This document shows positions 26,742 through 35,600 of a stretch of DNA of 64,000 nucleotides, one piece after another (the stretch's first letter is position 1; every line of letters begins with the position of its first letter). The stretch comes from Verrucomicrobiia bacterium (GTDB lineage: Bacteria > Verrucomicrobiota > Verrucomicrobiia > Opitutales > Opitutaceae). The notes under the pieces were generated by a model. It was not told the origin of the DNA. It worked only from the letters and a program-made list of their open reading frames with translations, and did not search any database. A program made the translations under genes and the position numbers. Location: assembly GCA_011525695.1 (NCBI GenBank), contig WYBX01000154.1, forward strand, positions 112,248-176,247, read 5' to 3'.

Positions 26742-27779
26742 TCAGGGACGCAGGATCACCTTCATGTACTTGCCGCCGTCCTTTGCGCTCAGTTTGAAGA
26801 ACCAGTCGGCTCCCTCCGCCAGCGGCGCGACCGCCTCGATCATCGGTTGCACATTGATGATGCCGCGCGCAATCAGATCGAGGCACAGCGGATACTCGCC
26901 CGCACTGGCGCACGATCCCGTGATCGTGATCTCCTTCGTCACCACCGCCTGCAGGGGAAACTTGTCGGTCTGCGGGGAGAGATTGCCCACCAGCACGCAG
27001 GCGCCGCCGCGCCGCAGGACGGCGATGGCCTGATTCAGGGTCGGCGTGAAGCCGACCACTTCGAACGACGTCTCCGCGCCGAGCCCGCCGGTGATTTTCG
27101 CGACCTCCTTCACGACGTCATCGCGGCCGGGATTGAACGCGTGGGTTGCCCCGAGCTGCCTTGCCAGCTCGAGCCGGTTGTCGGCGAGATCGACCGCCAC
27201 GATCTGGGCCGCCCCGGCCCAGCGGAGCGCCTGGATGACGAGCAGCCCGATCATGCCGCTGCCCACGACCACGGCCGTGCTGCCCGGCGCGACGGTGGTC
27301 CGCTTCACGGCATGCACGGCGATTGACACGGGCTCGACCATGGCGGCCTGCTCGAAGGGCAGCGTGTCCGGCAGCCGGTAGAGGATCCGTCCGGGCAGGG
27401 CGACGAACTCGGCGAACGCGCCATGCTGCTTGTACTCCGCCGGTGAGACGCCAACGACCCGGCGGTTCTCGCAAAGATTCACCTGGCCGGCTGCGCAAAA
27501 ACGGCAGGTCCCGCAGGAGATCGTGGAGTCGAAGGTCACGCGATCGCCGGGATTCCATCCCGCCACCTGCGGCCCGGCGGAGATGATTTCACCGGCCGCC
27601 TCGTGTCCCATGATCAACGGCGGATGCCGCCGGCCGCTCGAGCCATCCCAGCCATGCACATCGCTGCCGCAAATCCCGCAGGCGCGGATCCGCAGCAGCA
27701 CCTCGTCGGCGGCGGGCTGCGGATTGGGGAAATCGACGAGTTCGAGTTGGGAAGGGGCGGTGAGCAGGAGGGCTTTCAT
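26742..27779 (-). CDS. Zinc-dependent medium-chain alcohol/polyol dehydrogenase
   Basis: This 345-residue MDR-family protein starts at ATG 27779 (MKALLLTAPSQLELVDFPNP); 15 further residues are open upstream but do not fit the family. The catalytic zinc site is GICGSDVHGW with GHEAAGE, the structural zinc lobe has four Cys in CGTCRFCAAGQVNLCENRR, and the Rossmann motif is VVVGSGMIG. The closest types are sorbitol, threonine and galactitol-phosphate dehydrogenases, which oxidise a polyol or sugar alcohol with NAD+. It follows araD on the same strand, which suggests a role in pentose or polyol use; the substrate is inference. Confidence 0.9.
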   Translation of the reverse strand: MKALLLTAPSQLELVDFPNPQPAADEVLLRIRACGICGSDVHGWDGSSGRRHPPLIMGHEAAGEIISAGPQVAGWNPGDRVTFDSTISCGTCRFCAAGQVNLCENRRVVGVSPAEYKQHGAFAEFVALPGRILYRLPDTLPFEQAAMVEPVSIAVHAVKRTTVAPGSTAVVVGSGMIGLLVIQALRWAGAAQIVAVDLADNRLELARQLGATHAFNPGRDDVVKEVAKITGGLGAETSFEVVGFTPTLNQAIAVLRRGGACVLVGNLSPQTDKFPLQAVVTKEITITGSCASAGEYPLCLDLIARGIINVQPMIEAVAPLAEGADWFFKLSAKDGGKYMKVILRP

Positions 27780-27858
27780 CGAAGGTTGGCGCAACAGCCT
27801 TTGCCGCCATGCGCGTGGCGGCAAGCGGGTTTAAGGACGACAGCGTTCCGGGAGGGAT

Positions 27859-27954
27859 GGATCGGGCTTTCAGCCCTGAGATTCGCGTGACGGATTCCTG
27901 TGCCGTTGGCCCAGGAACTCGAACGGAAGGGCATTAGGGCTGAAAGCCCGATCC
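27859..27954. repeat. Inverted repeat between araD and the MDR dehydrogenase
   Basis: Perfect 19-bp arms at 27859-27877 and 27936-27954 (core GGATCGGGCTTTCAGCCCT) flank a 58-bp spacer. Each arm is also a small hairpin by itself (GGGCT-TTC-AGCCC and its complement). It could act as a terminator or mRNA-stabilising structure between the two genes, or be a dispersed element. Confidence 0.7.
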
Positions 27955-27976
27955 GTTTCGGATTCGCTCCTCGCCG

Positions 27977-28687
27977 TCAGCCGCCCCTGACGGGCTTCTG
28001 GCCGTAATAGGCATTGGCGCCGTGCTTCCGCCGGAAATGCTTTTCCTGCAGGGCGGGTTCGAGCGTCTTCAAACGAGGGGCGAGTTCGAGTGAAAGGATC
28101 GCCAGCCGCGCGATGCATTCGATCGCAACGGCCGCCTCGACTGCATCGGCTGCGGTCGCGGCCCATGCGAACGGCGCATGCCGGTTCACCAGCGCGCCCG
28201 GACATTCCAGCGGATTGAGATCCTCCACCAGCAGCCGCTCCACGAGCACGCTGCCCGTCTCCCATTCGTAGGCACTCCCGATTTCCGCCTCGGTCAGCTT
28301 GCGCGTCACCGGCACCTCGCCGTTGAAATAGTCGGCATGGGTGGTGCCGAGGACAGGGATCGACCGGCCCGCCTGGGCGAAGGCCGTGGCATGAATCGAA
28401 TGGGTGTGAACGATCCCGCCGACCTTCTTGAAGCCCCGGTAGAGCCGGCGATGGGTCGGCATGTCGGAGGAGGGGTTGAGTTTTCCCTCCACGATCCGGC
28501 CTTCGAGATCGACCAGAACCATGAGGGTGGGCGTCAGATCCTCATAATCGATGCCGCTCGGTTTGATTGCAAAAATGCCGCGCGCACGGTCGATGGCGGA
28601 GGCATTCCCGAACGTGAGTGTAATCAGTCCGTGCCGGGGCAGTGCCACGTTGGCCTCGTAAGCCTCGCGTCTCAGTTCTCGCAGCAT
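27977..28687 (-). CDS. araD: L-ribulose-5-phosphate 4-epimerase
   Basis: This 236-residue class II aldolase-fold enzyme converts L-ribulose 5-phosphate to D-xylulose 5-phosphate, the last step of L-arabinose entry to the pentose phosphate pathway. Diagnostic strings are LPRHGLITLTFGNASAID (phosphate and substrate loop), SGIDYEDL, SSDMPTHRRLYRGF, and the metal-binding HTHSIHATAFAQAG (His-x-His) with a further His in GTTHADYF. AraA and AraB are encoded just upstream on the same strand. The length is normal. The start ATG 28687 gives the family N-terminus (LRELRREAYEANVALPRHG). Confidence 0.96.
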   Translation of the reverse strand: MLRELRREAYEANVALPRHGLITLTFGNASAIDRARGIFAIKPSGIDYEDLTPTLMVLVDLEGRIVEGKLNPSSDMPTHRRLYRGFKKVGGIVHTHSIHATAFAQAGRSIPVLGTTHADYFNGEVPVTRKLTEAEIGSAYEWETGSVLVERLLVEDLNPLECPGALVNRHAPFAWAATAADAVEAAVAIECIARLAILSLELAPRLKTLEPALQEKHFRRKHGANAYYGQKPVRGG

Positions 28688-28713
28688 GGGGGGTTCCGCT
28701 TCGCGGAGTTCAT

Positions 28714-28795
28714 GGTTGAAGGTTCAAAGTTAAAGGGTTCGGTCGAGCCGGGAAGTCGGGATGGCAGTGGGGCACTGGGCGGTGGACCTTCAACC
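28714..28795. repeat. Mirrored heptad-like repeats between araA and araD
   Basis: The araA-araD spacer contains GGTTGAA-GGTTCAA-AGTTAAA-GGGTTC (from 28714) and, downstream, ACCTTCA-ACCTTAA-ACTGAAA-ACTTGGA-ACTCCGA (from 28786). The inner ends form a perfect 10-bp inverted repeat (28714-28723 with 28786-28795). Both halves step in 7-bp units, with the second on the opposite strand. Confidence 0.65.
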
Positions 28796-28855
28796 TTAAA
28801 CTGAAAACTTGGAACTCCGAAATGCGGCCACCGAGCGGTGCCGGCCCAGTGCGGA

Positions 28856-30370
28856 TCAGCCGCGCAACCCCTGTGCCAGATGATAGTAAACCTCGTTGGT
28901 TCGCAGGTCCTGCTTGAACCGGTCGAGCGTTGTCCCGGAGTCGATGACCACGAGTTCGATCCCGGCGATGGTGGCGAAATCCTCCAGATGCTCCTTCGTC
29001 ACCGCGTAGCTGAAGCCGGTATGGTGGGCGCCACCGGCGAGGATCCAAGCGGCGCAGGCGACCTTGAAGTCGGGCCGGCACTCCCAGAGCGCCCGCGCAA
29101 CCGGCAGCCTGGGCAGCCGCGGCGGCTTCACGGCATCGACTTCATTGACGATCAGCCGGAAACGATTGCCGAGATCGATCAGTGAGGCGTTCAGCGCCGG
29201 CCCGGATCGGGCATCGAAGACGAGTCGCACCGGATCTTCCCGACCACCGATCCCGAGCGGATGAATCTCCGCGGTCGGCTTCGCGCTCGCGATGCTTTCG
29301 CAGACCTCGAGCATGTGCGCGCCAAGCACCTGCTCGCGCCGGGGGGCGAGATGGTAGGTGTAATCCTCCATGAACGAGGTTCCGCCCGGGAGATCCGCGC
29401 CAATGACCTTCATCGCGCGCAGCAGTGCGGCGGTTTTCCAGTCGCCCTCGGCGCCAAACCCGATGCCATCGGCCATCAGCCGCTGCACCGCCATCCCCGG
29501 AAGCTGCCGCAGCCCGTGCAAATCCTCGAAGGTCGTGGTGAAGCCCTTGAAACCGCCCTCCGCGAGGAAGGTGCGCAGCCCGAGTTCGATCCGCGCGCTG
29601 TACCGCAGCGCATTGTGCCGGGCGCCGCGCGGGCGCAATTCCGGCGCGAGCCGGTAGCGGTCGGCATACTCGGAGCAGAGATCGTCGATCTGACGGTCGT
29701 TGATCCCGAGGTCGGAAATCCGCGCCACCAGGTCGCCAATGCCAAAGCCGTTTACGGAAAATCCAAACCGCATCTCCGCGCCCACCTTGTCGCCCTCGGT
29801 GACGGCGACCTGCCGCATATTGTCGCCAAAACGCGCGAACCTCGCCCCCTGCCAGTCGTGCCATGCGCGGGTGGCCCGCATCCACGCCGCCAGCCGATCC
29901 TGCACCTCGGGATCCCGCCAGTGACCGACGACGACCTTTCGACCCAGCCGCATCCGGGTGTGGATGAATCCCGCCTCCCGGTCGCCATGGGCGGACTGGT
30001 TGAGGTTCATGAAATCCATGTCGATCGTGCCCCACGGCAGATCGCGGTTGAACTGGGTGTGCAGGTGCAGGAACGGCTTGCGCAGCGCGTTGAGCCCGCC
30101 GATCCACATTCGGGAAGGCGAGAACGTGTGCATCCACAGGATCAGCCCGGCACAATTCGGCGCCTGGTTGGCCTCGAGGCACAGCGCCCGGATCTCCTCC
30201 GGGGTTGTAAGCACCGGCTTGAAGACGACCTTCAGCGGGATCCGGCCGGCCGCATTCAGGCCGGCGACGATGGCCTCGGAGTCGGCCGCGACCTGCTTGA
30301 GTGTCGCGGGACCGTAGAGGTGCTGCGACCCCGTGAGAAACCAGAATTCAGGAGTGTCGAGGAGGTGCAT
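28856..30370 (-). CDS. araA: L-arabinose isomerase
   Basis: This 504-residue enzyme interconverts L-arabinose and L-ribulose with a Mn2+ cofactor. The start MHLLDTPEFWFLTGSQHLYG (ATG 30370) is the normal AraA opening; an upstream TTG adds six residues and is less likely. Other family strings are LILWMHTFSPSRMWI, PFLHLHTQFNRDLPW, FEDLHGLRQLPGMAVQRLMADGIGFGAEGDWKTAALLR with the active-site Glu, and FMEDYTYH. His residues near AAWILAGGAHHTGFS complete the metal site region. Order on the minus strand is araB, araA, araD, an operon-like arrangement with repeat-bearing spacers. Confidence 0.97.
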   Translation of the reverse strand: MHLLDTPEFWFLTGSQHLYGPATLKQVAADSEAIVAGLNAAGRIPLKVVFKPVLTTPEEIRALCLEANQAPNCAGLILWMHTFSPSRMWIGGLNALRKPFLHLHTQFNRDLPWGTIDMDFMNLNQSAHGDREAGFIHTRMRLGRKVVVGHWRDPEVQDRLAAWMRATRAWHDWQGARFARFGDNMRQVAVTEGDKVGAEMRFGFSVNGFGIGDLVARISDLGINDRQIDDLCSEYADRYRLAPELRPRGARHNALRYSARIELGLRTFLAEGGFKGFTTTFEDLHGLRQLPGMAVQRLMADGIGFGAEGDWKTAALLRAMKVIGADLPGGTSFMEDYTYHLAPRREQVLGAHMLEVCESIASAKPTAEIHPLGIGGREDPVRLVFDARSGPALNASLIDLGNRFRLIVNEVDAVKPPRLPRLPVARALWECRPDFKVACAAWILAGGAHHTGFSYAVTKEHLEDFATIAGIELVVIDSGTTLDRFKQDLRTNEVYYHLAQGLRG

Positions 30371-30391
30371 GGAAGCGGGAGGAGACAATTA

Positions 30392-30443
30392 CCGCCAGTG
30401 GCGGAATCTTTCTCTTAAACTCTTTCTCCTAATCTTTCTCTCC
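30392..30443. repeat. Hairpin and 13-bp tandem repeat upstream of araA
   Basis: A hairpin CCGCC-AGT-GGCGG (30392-30404) lies about 22 bp before the araA start. It is followed by three 13-bp units at 30405-30417, 30418-30430 and 30431-30443, each a variant of AATCTTTCTCTTA. On the transcribed minus strand the repeat is purine-rich (AGAGAAAG), so it might contain accessory ribosome-binding sequence; that is inference. Confidence 0.75.
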
Positions 30444-30490
30444 TTTTCTGAAGGAGTCTTCGTGAACGGCACGGGCCGGCCCGTTGGATT

Positions 30491-30565
30491 GTAGGGGCGT
30501 AGACTTGCTGCGCCCGGATTGAGTATTCGAAACCGACTTCGGGCGCAGCAAGACTGCGCCCCTAC
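30491..30565. terminator. Long inverted repeat overlapping the araB stop codon
   Basis: Two 25-bp arms, 30491-30515 and 30541-30565, are inverted copies with two mismatches and a 25-bp loop. The inner sequence is GCTGCGCCC...GGGCGCAGC. The right arm includes the araB stop codon (30562-30564). It could act as a terminator or a processing site between araB and araA. The regular form, and the way it reaches into the gene, also fits a mobile palindromic element. Confidence 0.7.
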
Positions 30566-32220
30566 GCGTTTGCCGCCTTGATAGCCAGCAGTTCCTTCAT
30601 GACCCCCGACAGGTCGGCGGATTTGTTCACTCCGCCAAAAGCGTCGTGCACCACGCGATACAGCCGGTAAATCCGATCGTAGATCCTGGCGTTGGCCGCG
30701 ATGGGCCTGAAGCTCCGCGGCTTCACGCTCGTCATCGCCTTTTGCGCGGAAGGGAAATCGCGATGTGCGCCGGCGAGGACGGCCGCGGAGATTGCGGAGC
30801 CCAGTGCGCAGGCCTGTGAGGAACCGGAGACCTGCATCGTGCAGCCGGTGATGTCGGCATAGATCTGCATCAGCAGCGGGTTTTTCTCGGCGATTCCGCC
30901 GGCGCAGACGATCTGTTTCACCGGCACGCCGTACTCCTGGATCCGTTCCAGGATCGTGCGCGCACCGAATGCCGTCGCCTCGATCAATGCCCGGTAGATT
31001 TCCGCCGGCGTCGTGTAGAGTGTCTGACCGAGCAGCAGCCCGGTGAGTTGCTGGTCCACGAGGATCGTGCGGTTGCCATTGTTCCAGTCGAGCGCGAGCA
31101 GTCCGGCCTGGCCGGGTTTCTGTTTCCCGACCTGGCGCGTGAGTCGCGCGTGGAGGCCTGCATCGCCGCCGCACACCACCTCGACCCACCACTTGAAGAT
31201 GTCGCCGACGGCGGATTGCCCGGCCTCGATCCCGTAAAACCCGGGCAGGATGGCGCCCCGAACGATGCCGCAGATGCCGGGGATGTCGGGAACAGACTTG
31301 GCTGCGGAAACGACCCCGCAATCACACGTCGACGTGCCAATCACCTTCACCAGCACGCCCTCGGCCACGCCGCAGCCGATGGCGCCGTAATGGACATCCA
31401 TCTCGCCGATCGCGATGGGGATCCCGGCGGGCAGCCCGAGCTTTCGGGCCCAGGCCGGACTCAGCCGGCCGGCGGGGACGGTCGCGTCATGGGCCTTCTC
31501 ATACAGGCGATCGCGGAGGGCGGCGAGCTTCGGGTCCAGCCGGGAGAGGAAGTCCTTGTCGGGCAGCCCGCCCCAGTCGTCGGCATAAAGCGCCTTGTGC
31601 CCGGCGCAGCAGACGCCGCGGATGATCTGGGCGGGCATCTCGGCGCCGGCCAGGACCGAGGGGATCCAGTCCGCCAGTTCCACCCACGAGTGGGCCGCGG
31701 AAAACACCTTCGGGTCGACATTGAGGCAGTGCCAGATTTTCGACCAGAACCATTCCGAGGAGTAGGTGTTGCCGCATTTGGCAATGAACTGCGGCCGGTG
31801 CTTGGCGGCCAGGGCGGTGATCCGGGCCGCTTCCTTGATGCTGGTGTGGTCCTTCCAGAGCCAGCACTGGGCGTTCAGGTTCTTCCGCCACTTCGGATCG
31901 AGCGCCAGCGGCCTGTTCGCTTCATCGACCGGCAGCGGGCTCGAGCCGGTCGTGTCGACCCCGATCCCGATGACCTGTTCGGCGGAAAACCCGCGCTTCC
32001 GCTTCGCGGCCGCGAGCGCGGCCCGAACGCTGCGCTGTAGTCCGACGAGGTAATCACCGGGATGTTGTCGGGCGAGATTGTGATCCCGCGGATCCAGGAG
32101 GACGCCCTGCTCGCCGCTGGGATAATTGCTGACCGCCGAGCCGAGTTCCGCGCCATCGGCGCAGCGGACGAGGAGGGCGCGGACTGAGTTGGTGCCGAAA
32201 TCAATGCCGAGGGTGAACAT
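30562..32220 (-). CDS. araB: Ribulokinase
   Basis: This 552-residue FGGY-family kinase phosphorylates L-ribulose with ATP. The N-terminus MFTLGIDFGTNSVRALLVR is the phosphate-binding motif. Ribulokinase-specific strings include VIGIGVDTTGSSPLPVD, LWKDHTSIKEAARITALA, GTSTCDCGV, and FYGIEAGQSAVGDIFKWWVE with the catalytic Asp region; the C-terminal FGGY part is VKQIVCAGGIAEKNPLLMQIYADITG. The length matches bacterial AraB. It is the first gene of the arabinose set; no regulator of AraC or LacI type is visible nearby. Confidence 0.97.
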   Translation of the reverse strand: MFTLGIDFGTNSVRALLVRCADGAELGSAVSNYPSGEQGVLLDPRDHNLARQHPGDYLVGLQRSVRAALAAAKRKRGFSAEQVIGIGVDTTGSSPLPVDEANRPLALDPKWRKNLNAQCWLWKDHTSIKEAARITALAAKHRPQFIAKCGNTYSSEWFWSKIWHCLNVDPKVFSAAHSWVELADWIPSVLAGAEMPAQIIRGVCCAGHKALYADDWGGLPDKDFLSRLDPKLAALRDRLYEKAHDATVPAGRLSPAWARKLGLPAGIPIAIGEMDVHYGAIGCGVAEGVLVKVIGTSTCDCGVVSAAKSVPDIPGICGIVRGAILPGFYGIEAGQSAVGDIFKWWVEVVCGGDAGLHARLTRQVGKQKPGQAGLLALDWNNGNRTILVDQQLTGLLLGQTLYTTPAEIYRALIEATAFGARTILERIQEYGVPVKQIVCAGGIAEKNPLLMQIYADITGCTMQVSGSSQACALGSAISAAVLAGAHRDFPSAQKAMTSVKPRSFRPIAANARIYDRIYRLYRVVHDAFGGVNKSADLSGVMKELLAIKAANA

Positions 32221-32238
32221 GGGGAGAGCGATGGGACC

Positions 32239-32294
32239 GTGAAGCGGTGAAGCAGTGAGACGGTGAAACGGTGAGGCAGTGAGGCGGTGCGACG
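32239..32294. repeat. Octanucleotide tandem repeat, 7 units
   Basis: Seven consecutive 8-bp units fit GTGARRCR: GTGAAGCG, GTGAAGCA, GTGAGACG, GTGAAACG, GTGAGGCA, GTGAGGCG, GTGCGACG. The array starts 19 bp before the araB start codon (upstream on the minus strand), so it lies in the araB leader or promoter. Confidence 0.88.
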
Positions 32295-32482
32295 GGCGTA
32301 GTCAGGACATGGGTGACACCGATACTGTTTCAGGTGCGATGTGGCCGGACAAGCGATTTGGGCGCGATGGAAACGGCTCTGAGATGAAGTTCGCCGGTCA
32401 GCGCCCAGGATTCCGTCAACCTATGCGCAGCGCCCCTACGTTGGGCATGATTCCGGCCTTGTGTATGATAGCCACAAATGAA

Positions 32483-32516
32483 GAACGCCGGGCGACTGTG
32501 AAGCCGCCCGGCGTTC
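32483..32516 (-). terminator. Rho-independent terminator of the giant GH9 gene
   Basis: GAACGCCGGGCG and CGCCCGGCGTTC form a perfect 12-bp stem with a 10-base loop. On the minus strand it is followed by TTCATTTGT, a loose T-rich tract. It is about 140 bases past the stop at 32659, and no other gene lies between. Confidence 0.7.
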
Positions 32517-32658
32517 AGCGTTGAAGGACCTGGTGTGCCTTGATGGAAAAATGTCACCGCGAGGATGCCCGGAGGGCGGCAGCTAGGCGGAGGCGTTGAG
32601 CTGGATGGCCAACGTGCGCTTTCGTGCACCCCGCGGTGACAAATCTAAAATTAACAGA

Positions 32659-35600
32659 TCATTTGGCAGGCGTGGTGCGGCCGGCGGAATCCCAGGTCAC
32701 CTTGCCACCGCCGTAGGTGGAGAAGCACATCCCGGTGACGCTTTTGCCTTCGAGACCCACGGCGGAGGCGGGGACCTCGAGCTTCACCCAACCGCCGCCC
32801 GCAGGGAGTGCTCCCATCGAGCGCCGGCTGGCGGTGTTGGGCGTGCCATAGTTGATCTTGTCTGCGCCCCAGAAGGCCCGGTGATCCCACGAACCATCGT
32901 TCCAATGGAGCATGATCGTCTCGGGCATTGCGGCCGCATCGAGATAAACCCAGGCGAACAGGGTGTCGCCGGTGCCGACCACCAGCGGGGTGCCGGCATA
33001 ATTGAAGGCGTGCTCGCGCAAGCCGGTGCCGGCCGCGGTCTGGTGTGCCTTCGCTCCCGACTTCGGCGCCGGGCTGCTGGTGACCCAGTTCCAGGCGTCG
33101 TTGACCGCCGAGGTCGTCGCGCCGGCTGGGATGGCATCGTCCACCCAGTTGACGAGCGAGGCGTTGGCCTCGAACGAACCGGTGCCGACGAGCCGGCGGC
33201 CATCCGGCCAGGTGACCTCGACCTCCACCCACTGCGTGCCCGCATTCTTCGGCGCGATGGTGTAGGTGGAGCCGAAATCAGGCTGCTGGTCGCGGGCTTC
33301 CCACGTGATGCGTGCGCCAGCGAGATTGAGCCCGGCGGCTTCGAACGTGAGCGTGATGGGTGTACCGACCTCGGCGACGCCGGATGGCACATTGACTTTC
33401 AGCGCCTGGCTGGGCTTCCACGCGCCGGACTTGGCGGCGGTCTGGCCTGCAAGCACGGCGGCTGACAGGAGCCCGCGCGCCTGGTTCACGGTGATGAACT
33501 CGGTCGTGACGTTCCACGTGTCGGTCCAGCGATCGTAGAAGGGGTACATCGCACCGCCCTTTTCGTCGGTCGGGAACGCGAGGTTTCGCAACTCGGCACC
33601 CGGGTAGAACCAGAGTGCCTGCGGGCTGTCCTGCACATTGCCAATCGGGATGCCGGCGGGTGGCAGCAGCTGCCGATCGTTCGCGGCGTGCTGGTTGACG
33701 ACCTCGAGCTGACGGGTGAGCCCGAGCCCCGTGAGGTAGCTCCGGTTCACCGGGTTGGTGCCGGCTTCGTAGTTCATGTTGCCGACCAGTGCGGTGATGT
33801 ATTCGGGCTTGGGATTCAGCTGGTAGGCGACGGCGATATCAGAGGCCTGGTCGAGCGAGAAATACCAGCCGGCGCCCATGACGTGCCGGGTGGCCTCGGG
33901 GAAGGCGGTGCCGTAGGCGCTCTGGTTGGACCACTTGAGCGCATCCTCGCCGGCGAGCTTGATCTGCTCCTCGGCCTTCGCGAGCCAGCCGGCATTGAGC
34001 TGCCCGGCCGCGATCCGGCCGGAGCGGGCACCGAAGGCGTAGCTGCGGAGCGCATTGCCCCACGACTCGCTCATCCGCCACCAGCCCCACCGCATGGTCG
34101 CGGTGTCCGCCGGATTGGGGAACCACTCCAGCAGTTTCTGGTGGTACTGCGCCTCGCCCGTGGCGAGGAACATCTGCGCGGCAGCCCAGGCCAGCTCGTC
34201 GTCATGCAGGTAATTGTGCCCGTAGAACGTCACCTTCTGGTAGGAGCCGTCCTTGCCGTGCTTGCTGATCGCACTGGTGAGGAACTGCCAGCCCAGCTTC
34301 GCCTTCGCGAGATAGGCGGCGGCCTCCGTGGGATACTTGGCCTTGAAGGCCGGCGAGGAAGCGATCTGCGCGAGCGCGGCAACGGAGGCTGCGGTGGCGG
34401 AGGTGTTCTTCGGCCAGACGACCTGCTGGTCGCCCTTGTCCGGCATCACGTTGCTCTCATATTCGCGGGTCTTCGGATAGACGATGAAGTAGAACCCGCC
34501 ATCGGCGTCCTGGAGTTTCGCGAGATAGTCGGCCTCGTGCTTGGCCTCCTGGAGGATGTCGCTGACGCCATCGCCGCTTTCGGGGAGCCCGAGGTTGTCG
34601 AGGGTGCCCGCACCGGCGATCGAGTCGGCGGTGAACGTGAGGGTATGGAGCAGTTGCGCGACGTTGATCGTGTACTTGCTGTAGTCTCCTGCGTCGTGGT
34701 GGCCGAGCGTGACGTCGATCGGTCCCTTGTTGACGAAGGGATAGAGCTGGGACGCCTCGTCCTTCAGCTGGGGGGCGGTGTGCCGCGGATCGTTCTTCGC
34801 GTCGCCGTTCTTGGAAGCAATGGTGGACCAAGTGAACGCGTAGGACGACTGCGGCGAGGGGATTTCCGCCTTCAGCAGGTGACACGCCTCGTGGGTGTGC
34901 CGGGTGAAGGGGAGGGCATTCGCCACGCCGCAGCGCTGGTGATAGAGCCCGAGCGCGTAGGTGCGGGTGAACGCCATCGCCACGCCCTCGTTGATCAGGA
35001 ACGGGAACGAGGCGCCGAGCCCGGGGACGACGAGCTGGTATTCGCCCGGTGCGGTGACGCTGCTGAAATCGGCCTCATAGACCTTCTGGTAGGGAAGGGG
35101 TGAATACTGGTAACCCGTCTCGCGGCGGGGCGTGAGCGTGCCGGTGTGGACGGCGACGCCGGTCGAGGCCGTCACGATCTTGAAACCGAGCGAGGCGTTG
35201 ACATCGAGTTCGCCGAGGTTGCCGAGGTAGTAGCCCACCATGGCCTTCTTCGGGAACGACGGGACATAGCCCTCCTGGTTGACGTGGATGGCGGGGCTGT
35301 GCCGCAGCGGATCCGCCTTGGACTTGAACTCCATCGCGGCGGGCCAGAGGGCGCCGCCGGGATTCTTCACCTCGACGGTCGCGCCGTCGGCGATCGTGCC
35401 GTTGAGCTCGAGGTAGAGGGCATTGTCGACGCGGAGATCGCGGACCTGGAGCGGGGCGTAGAGTGCACGCCGGCGGAAACCGACCTGCTTCACGCCGACC
35501 GACTGGCCATTCACCGTGACGGCGAACTGTGACGCGGCGGGGGCGTTGAACGTGCCGTTGCTGACGAAGTTCCAGTCCTTGAGCGTGGCCGGATCAGGCT

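Larger units (their letters stand above)
32221..32658. other. Gene-free 438-bp spacer between araB and the giant GH9 gene
   Basis: No gene is supported here. It holds an 8-bp tandem repeat (32239-32294), a strong hairpin (32483-32516) and a 10-bp inverted repeat TGTCACCGCG at 32552-32561 with its complement at 32632-32641. Because the upstream gene ends at 32659 and araB starts at 32220, both on the minus strand, the region should hold the terminator of one and the promoter of the other. Confidence 0.7.
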
